A stretch of 64,000 nt of DNA from Planctomycetota bacterium. GTDB taxonomy: Bacteria; Planctomycetota; SZUA-567; H5-PLA8. The DNA lies in contig JABTUM010000001.1 of the NCBI GenBank assembly GCA_015075375.1, positions 2,475,201-2,539,200 on the forward strand, given 5' to 3'. The position numbers were made by a program, and so were the translations under genes. The notes under the pieces were generated by a model. The model did no database searches, was not told where the DNA came from, and saw only the letters and a list, made by a program, of their open reading frames with translations. Position 1 is the first letter of the stretch, and each line of letters begins with the position of its first letter. Below, one piece after another: positions 59,883-64,000 of the stretch.

Positions 59883-60296
59883 ATGCGACGCATCGCCGCC
59901 ATCCTGCTGCCGCTCGCGCTGCTCGCCGGCTGCAGCCAAAAACGGCCCACGCACCTCTACCAAGGCGCGCCCGGCTTCCCGCTGCTCGAAGAAAACGCCG
60001 TCCGCTTCAAAGCCAAACTGCTCGCCGTCGAACCCGTCGGCTCCACCGACAAAGTCCTCACCGCCACCGATTCCGATCCGCGCTACTGCGTCAGCGCCCA
60101 GCTCGTCGAACTCAGCGACGACCAGAAAGCTCCCTTTAAGGTGGGCGACGTGAAACATTTTGCCGTGCATGACGTCGATACGTTATTCGGCGGCGCCGGC
60201 CGAGCCATCGAAGGACATGTCTACAACTGCACCATCCAGTACCAGATCGCCAAAAACGGCCGCTGGCGCCTCCGAGATCTCAAAATTGAGCCCTAA
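59883..60296 (+). CDS. Lipoprotein, antisense inside the tail-like operon
   Basis: A 137-residue lipoprotein: MRRIAAILLPLALLAGCSQK has the lipobox LAGC. The mature part is a small beta-rich domain (AKLLAVEPVGSTDKVLTATD, GHVYNCTIQYQIAKNG). GGAGAG precedes ATG by about nine bases, with a TATAGT box near 59852 but no clear -35. It faces both flanking minus-strand genes, so it has its own promoter, as phage morons do. Function unknown. Confidence 0.75.
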   Translation: MRRIAAILLPLALLAGCSQKRPTHLYQGAPGFPLLEENAVRFKAKLLAVEPVGSTDKVLTATDSDPRYCVSAQLVELSDDQKAPFKVGDVKHFAVHDVDTLFGGAGRAIEGHVYNCTIQYQIAKNGRWRLRDLKIEP

Positions 60297-60342
60297 TTAC
60301 AGTCTCAAAAATTGCGCAAATAGAAGCAGACCAGGCGCGCAT

Positions 60343-60372
60343 CCTCGATTTTGCGAGGCCGGTTTTGCATTT
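60343..60372 (+). terminator. Weak terminator after the lipoprotein gene
   Basis: CCTCG, loop ATTTTG, CGAGG, then CCGGTTTTGCATTTTA. Short stem; could end the lipoprotein transcript. Confidence 0.3.
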
Positions 60373-60382
60373 TAATTCCTAG

Positions 60383-61933
60383 CTACCTTCCCGCCCAAGC
60401 CACCCATTCCCCCACCCCCGCCGCCTCGCTCGCCGAAACGTACACCCGCTCCCACGCTTCGTTCGCATTCGGCGTCCCATCCGCCGCCCGCGCGCGCACC
60501 ATCACGCGATACCAGCCCGCGCCCGCAGCCGCCGCCGCCAGCTCCGCGCCGCGCACCCCGGCCAGCTCCGCATCCCAAGCGGCGCTCGCCGCCGGCGCAT
60601 CCAAATCGAAAGCCTCCTCGCCTGCCGCCAGATACAACTCCGCCGTCGCGGGCGCTACCCGCTCGCCGCTCGCTCGATACACCGCCCGCACGCGCACGGT
60701 CAGGCCGTCTTCCACCGCCACCGCGGCGATCCGCGCCGCGTTCGGCCGCTTCGGAACCACGCTCCCGTCCGCCGCATACTCCAGCAACAAGACCTGACCG
60801 TTCAGTTCCTCCACGCCGTCCTTCACCGCGCGCACCAGCACCCGCCGCTCGCCCGGATACCCGGACACCGCCGGAAGCGCCGCCTCGTACGGCGGCCCCG
60901 CTACGCTTTGCGGCTCCAGCAGATTCAGCACCCCGCCGATCTCCCCCGCGTACACGCGATACGCCGCGCCTGCCGTCGCCGAAGGCGTCCAACCCACCGT
61001 CGTCGCCGCCGCGTCCCCGCTCACGTACGCCGCCGCGCCTGGCGCCTGCGGCGGACCGTACACCTCCACCGTCCGCGTCTCCGGCTCTCCGGCCGCCGCC
61101 CCCGTGTCCGAAATAGGCCGCACCGCGACGGTATAAATTCCGGCCGCCAGCTTCCCCGATCCGAACCGGGACCGCCCGCTCCGCCCGTCGTCGAAAACCT
61201 CCGCCTCCGCCGCGCGCGGGAAACTCAAGCCGCCCGGCGCGAAATGAAGCTCGTACGCCGCCGGCCAGCGCGCCGCCAGCTTCGCCGCCCCCAGCCCCAA
61301 GCCCCCGTCGTACGCCACCGTCACGCTCCCGCTCAAGCCCGATTCGTTCCGCGCCTCCAACTCCACCGCGCCGTCGCCCGCTCGAGTTCCCTCCGCCACC
61401 AGCCGCCCGCTCGCGTACAACCGCACCCGCCGGATGCCGTCCTCGTCGTCCAGTGCCACCGCCCAACTCGCCCGCGTCGGCCAGCCCGCCAGCGGATCGC
61501 AATTGCTGAACCGTTTCGCGCCCGAAATAGTCCACGCGCTCAACTGGCCGCCGTCTTCGCTCCCCCAGAGCGCCTCCACCTGCGCCGCCCACTCCAAACG
61601 CAGGCCCGGAGCGCTCATTTCATCCGCCGCGCGAGCCGTAAATTCCGGATCGTACCCGGCCGGCCAGCCGCCGAAATCCTCGGCGTGCACGCACAGTTCC
61701 TCCGCCTCCGCGGGCCACGGCAGCAACGCCTCCGCCGCGCCGCCCTCGGCCGCGTACACCACCGCCGCCAGCCGGGCGTTCGCGTACAAGCCGTACCAGC
61801 GCCCGCCGTACCCCGCCGCCGGACGCAGCAGCACCCGCGCCGCGCCCAGGCCCGCCGGAGCCGAAACCTCCAGATCCAGCATCGCGTCTTCCACCCGCCC
61901 CGGAAACGACGACGTTCGCATGCCCGGCATCAC
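60383..61933 (-). CDS. Fibronectin-III-like phage structural protein
   Basis: A 516-residue protein of mostly beta structure. The centre (about 300-400) reads AAYVSGDAAATTVGWTPSAT, AGAAYRVYAGEIGGVLN, the pattern of a fibronectin type III domain, flanked by other beta-sandwich-like stretches (ELHFAPGGLSFPRAAEAEVF). Fn3 domains occur in phage tail proteins. No enzyme motif. The GTG at 61933 follows AGGAGG and overlaps the stop of the 71-aa gene upstream; an ATG at 61930 is an alternative. Confidence 0.65.
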   Translation of the reverse strand: MMPGMRTSSFPGRVEDAMLDLEVSAPAGLGAARVLLRPAAGYGGRWYGLYANARLAAVVYAAEGGAAEALLPWPAEAEELCVHAEDFGGWPAGYDPEFTARAADEMSAPGLRLEWAAQVEALWGSEDGGQLSAWTISGAKRFSNCDPLAGWPTRASWAVALDDEDGIRRVRLYASGRLVAEGTRAGDGAVELEARNESGLSGSVTVAYDGGLGLGAAKLAARWPAAYELHFAPGGLSFPRAAEAEVFDDGRSGRSRFGSGKLAAGIYTVAVRPISDTGAAAGEPETRTVEVYGPPQAPGAAAYVSGDAAATTVGWTPSATAGAAYRVYAGEIGGVLNLLEPQSVAGPPYEAALPAVSGYPGERRVLVRAVKDGVEELNGQVLLLEYAADGSVVPKRPNAARIAAVAVEDGLTVRVRAVYRASGERVAPATAELYLAAGEEAFDLDAPAASAAWDAELAGVRGAELAAAAAGAGWYRVMVRARAADGTPNANEAWERVYVSASEAAGVGEWVAWAGR

Positions 61934-62145
61934 GATGGTCGGCCCTCCTGATTGCCCGCACGCTCGATCCGCCCGTCCGCGCGAATCCCATCGCCCGGAT
62001 GCAACTTGTATTTATGCCCGAAAAGCTCATGCAAATACCGCATCCGCTCCTCCGCCCAAGCCAACTCCCGCCGCGCCAAAACCAACGCCGCATGAGCCGC
62101 CTGCAACCGCTTCGCATCCGCGCCGGATAACTGTTCTTCCGCCAT
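61930..62145 (-). CDS. Small coiled-coil protein of the tail-like operon
   Basis: A 71-residue protein: a helical first half with charged heptads (MAEEQLSGADAKRLQAAHAA, LVLARRELAWAEERMRYLHE) and a short polar end (LFGHKYKLHPGDGIRADGRI). The second half resembles short phage proteins that carry KYGLxPGDxI patterns. GGAGG lies 11 bases before ATG 62145. Its stop overlaps the start of the Fn3-like gene, so the two are coupled. Function unknown. Confidence 0.65.
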   Translation of the reverse strand: MAEEQLSGADAKRLQAAHAALVLARRELAWAEERMRYLHELFGHKYKLHPGDGIRADGRIERAGNQEGRPS

Positions 62146-62228
62146 GCCGCCCTGGACCTCCGGATTTCCGATTTTGGATGGTGGCTTCTAAGCGGTCTTA
62201 CCTAAGTCTTTTGCTTTTGACGGGGCCG

Positions 62229-62290
62229 TTTCCCTTCCTTGCCAAGGAGGGGTTGGGGAGGTGGACGCAACAAACCGCGCGAAGCGCGCT
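62229..62290 (-). repeat. Dispersed repeat family A (short form)
   Basis: CGTTTCCCTTCCTTGCCAAG, GAGGGGTTGGGGAGGTGGAC, and CGCGCGAAGCGCGC. Sits between two genes of the tail-like operon and could attenuate leftward transcription. Confidence 0.8.
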
Positions 62291-62379
62291 CCCTAATTAG
62301 GAAATGAGATTTAGAGGAAGCCCCTTCGATGGGGAAGTTTGCAGTGGCTCTGGTTCCTGCCGTTCGATGTTTACGCCAA

Positions 62380-64000
62380 CTAACTCGTCACGCTCCCATA
62401 CGCCGGCACGTAATGCACCGTCCCGTTGATATTCACCTTCAGCCACGCATCCACCGCCCCCGGCGTCGCCTTCGTCGAACTCCCCGCCAGCGCCTTATGC
62501 GTCCCCGCCGCCGCGTCGAAGCGCATCACGCACGCGTCGGTCAGCGCCGCGCTCCCGCCCGTGCTCGGATTCTGCAGATCCAGATAATTGTGCCGCGTCA
62601 CCGTGTACGCGCTGCCCGCCGTGTAACCCGGGTCCAGCCGCAAAGCGGAAGCGAACCCGTCGCCCGCGCTCCCGCCCAGCGTGTGCGTCGTCTCCCACTC
62701 CATATCGCCGAAATCGGCCGCGCCGCTCCCGCCGGTCCATTTGAAAACATCCGCCCCCGACTCGTCGTAATAGCCGCGAATATTCTGATCCAATCCCGCG
62801 AAGAATCCGCTGCTCGCGTCTTCACCCACATACAGCGCCAGCCACTCGTTCGAACTCCCGCCCAGGATCCGCGTGTTCGCGCCGTCCGGCACCAGCGGCA
62901 CGTAACAAACCACCTGGCTCGTCCGCACGCGCAGCTTCAAATTCCCGTTCGGCACGCTTAACCGCAAATCGCCGCTCTCCGACGTGACGTACCCGTCCGT
63001 TCCGTCGTGAAAAACCTGTACGTCGTCGGTCCCCGCCACCCCGCCCGCTTGCCGCACGATCAACTGACCGCCGGCCGGTTCGACGATCAGATCGCCCGCG
63101 CTCGTCTCCAGCCGAGCGTCGGTGCCGGTGTGCAAGGCGCGCAGCTGAGCGCTCCCGCCGCCGGGCGCTTCCACCGCAAAGCGTCCGTCGCGCCCCGTCC
63201 CGCCCGCGCCCGCCGCGCCGGGCTTGGCCACGATGTCGCCCCCGCGCGGATGCGCCGACTCATGCACGCCGCCCGCGCCGGCGTACAGCGGCAGATCCGC
63301 GCCGGCCGTATCCGCCGCACCGTTCTCCGCTCCCACGAAACTCCCCGCATGCAAACGCAGCGCGCCCGCCTCGAGCCGCACGTCGCCCGCGCTCAACGTC
63401 GCATCGCCCGCCCCGATCTCCAGGCCGCCCCCGTCGACGATCAGATCGCCGGCCACCGTCGCCGCCGATCCGTCGTCGCTCACGATGCTGTCGCCCAGCT
63501 CCGACGAACTCGCCCACTTCGCCAGCGCGCCCGCCGTCCCGCTCCCCGCGCTTCCGCCGCCCGCGCCCGCGTTCAAGCCGCCGACGCTGAACCAGATCGA
63601 TCCGCTCGCGTCGGCCTCCGCCACGCGCCCGACAACCTGCACGCGGTCCGGACTCGACGGAGCGACGAACGTGAAGCCGCCCGCGCTCGTATCGAGGTAC
63701 ACCGGATCGTTCGGCGCCGCCGCCGACGTATCCAAGCCGCCCACCGTCCGGTGCGCGTACGCCACCCCGTTCGAAGCATCGTTCAAGTCCGCGTCGAGCA
63801 CGAACTGCGCCGGCCGGTCCGGATCGCTCGCGTCCGCGCCCTCGATCAGCCAGCGCTCCGAGGCGCCGTCGCGCCCCGTCACGCAAACCAGCGCGCCCGC
63901 CGCCAGCGTTCCGCCCGACTCGTTGCGCACCGGCAACGCCGCCAAGCCCTCCAAATCCAGCTCGATCAAGCGCAGCAATTCGTCCTGCACCGGCTTCAGG
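62380..64000 (-). CDS. Tail-fibre-like protein (5' end may lie outside window)
   Basis: At least 536 residues. The frame is open to base 64000, and the first in-window start is GTG 63990. The N-terminal 130 residues read QDELLRLIELDLEGLAALPV and a beta region; a glycine linker follows (GLNAGAGGGSAGSGTAGALA). The rest is repetitive beta structure with phage-fibre phrases such as GTAGALAKWASSSELGDS, ALRLHAGSFVGAENGAAD, and TRILGGSSNEWLALYVGE. It looks like a receptor-binding fibre. The C-terminus after TAGSAYTVTRHNYLDLQNP may be a trimerising tip. No chaperone gene is visible downstream. Confidence 0.65.
   Translation of the reverse strand, partial: LKPVQDELLRLIELDLEGLAALPVRNESGGTLAAGALVCVTGRDGASERWLIEGADASDPDRPAQFVLDADLNDASNGVAYAHRTVGGLDTSAAAPNDPVYLDTSAGGFTFVAPSSPDRVQVVGRVAEADASGSIWFSVGGLNAGAGGGSAGSGTAGALAKWASSSELGDSIVSDDGSAATVAGDLIVDGGGLEIGAGDATLSAGDVRLEAGALRLHAGSFVGAENGAADTAGADLPLYAGAGGVHESAHPRGGDIVAKPGAAGAGGTGRDGRFAVEAPGGGSAQLRALHTGTDARLETSAGDLIVEPAGGQLIVRQAGGVAGTDDVQVFHDGTDGYVTSESGDLRLSVPNGNLKLRVRTSQVVCYVPLVPDGANTRILGGSSNEWLALYVGEDASSGFFAGLDQNIRGYYDESGADVFKWTGGSGAADFGDMEWETTHTLGGSAGDGFASALRLDPGYTAGSAYTVTRHNYLDLQNPSTGGSAALTDACVMRFDAAAGTHKALAGSSTKATPGAVDAWLKVNINGTVHYVPAYGSVTS

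Noticed and set aside
1..64000. tRNA or rRNA genes
   Set aside because: No sequence with cloverleaf features or conserved rRNA motifs was noticed; a dedicated tRNA search would be decisive.

Overview
High-GC bacterial chromosome segment. Two large Ser/Thr kinases with TPR-type tails, a two-FHA membrane protein, an Anbu-type proteasome cluster, carbohydrate-active enzymes and several families of short palindromic intergenic repeats suggest a large-genome environmental bacterium, possibly of the Planctomycetota or a neighbouring phylum. No rRNA or tRNA gene was found and the taxonomy is inference. Genes sit on both strands in short operons, and almost every reading frame of a real gene has long antisense shadows because of the GC content.

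0-14 kb: a ParA-type ATPase cut by the left edge, a small membrane protein, a two-FHA protein behind a good sigma70-like promoter, a MATE exporter, and a four-gene ABC export operon (ATPase, permease, GldG-like, DUF4340). A hicBA pair follows in which hicA carries an in-frame TAA, then a magnesium-chelatase-like AAA ATPase. 14-18.4 kb: the Anbu cluster: circularly permuted ATP-grasp (with an in-frame TAG), alpha-E protein, Anbu peptidase and transglutaminase, tightly packed or overlapping.

19-29.4 kb: a receptor-like kinase with a 44-residue repeat domain, a membrane-anchored unknown, a secreted YHS/TRASH-like protein, a degenerate membrane-tailed Hsp70, a Gfo/Idh oxidoreductase with a histone-H1-like lysine tail, an M42 peptidase, citrate synthase and RsmA. 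29.6-31.8 kb: a bufferin operon (bufA, bufB, bufC). BufA has a Tat-like signal and four C-x5-C-x5-C repeats. A strong hairpin terminator lies between bufA and bufBC and probably sets the peptide-to-enzyme ratio.

32-54.9 kb: a GT-C glycosyltransferase, an ECF sigma factor whose frame runs into what looks like a second secreted-protein gene, an alpha-helical secreted protein, a formamidase-like hydrolase, a DnaQ-fold exonuclease, a zinc-ribbon kinase with TPRs, a HEAT-like secreted protein, sialidase-like, ThuA-like and PL8 lyase-like proteins, DnaE, an atypical zinc-ribbon SDR, a small zinc-ribbon protein and a membrane protein.

53-64 kb: repeat-rich accessory DNA with an ORF6N-domain protein, a PUA/EVE-like small protein, and a leftward operon resembling a phage tail module (fibre-like protein, 71-aa protein, Fn3-like protein, 706-aa hub-like protein, 192-aa protein) ending in an intrinsic terminator. 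A lipoprotein gene is inserted on the opposite strand, in the manner of a moron. The operon continues past the right edge.
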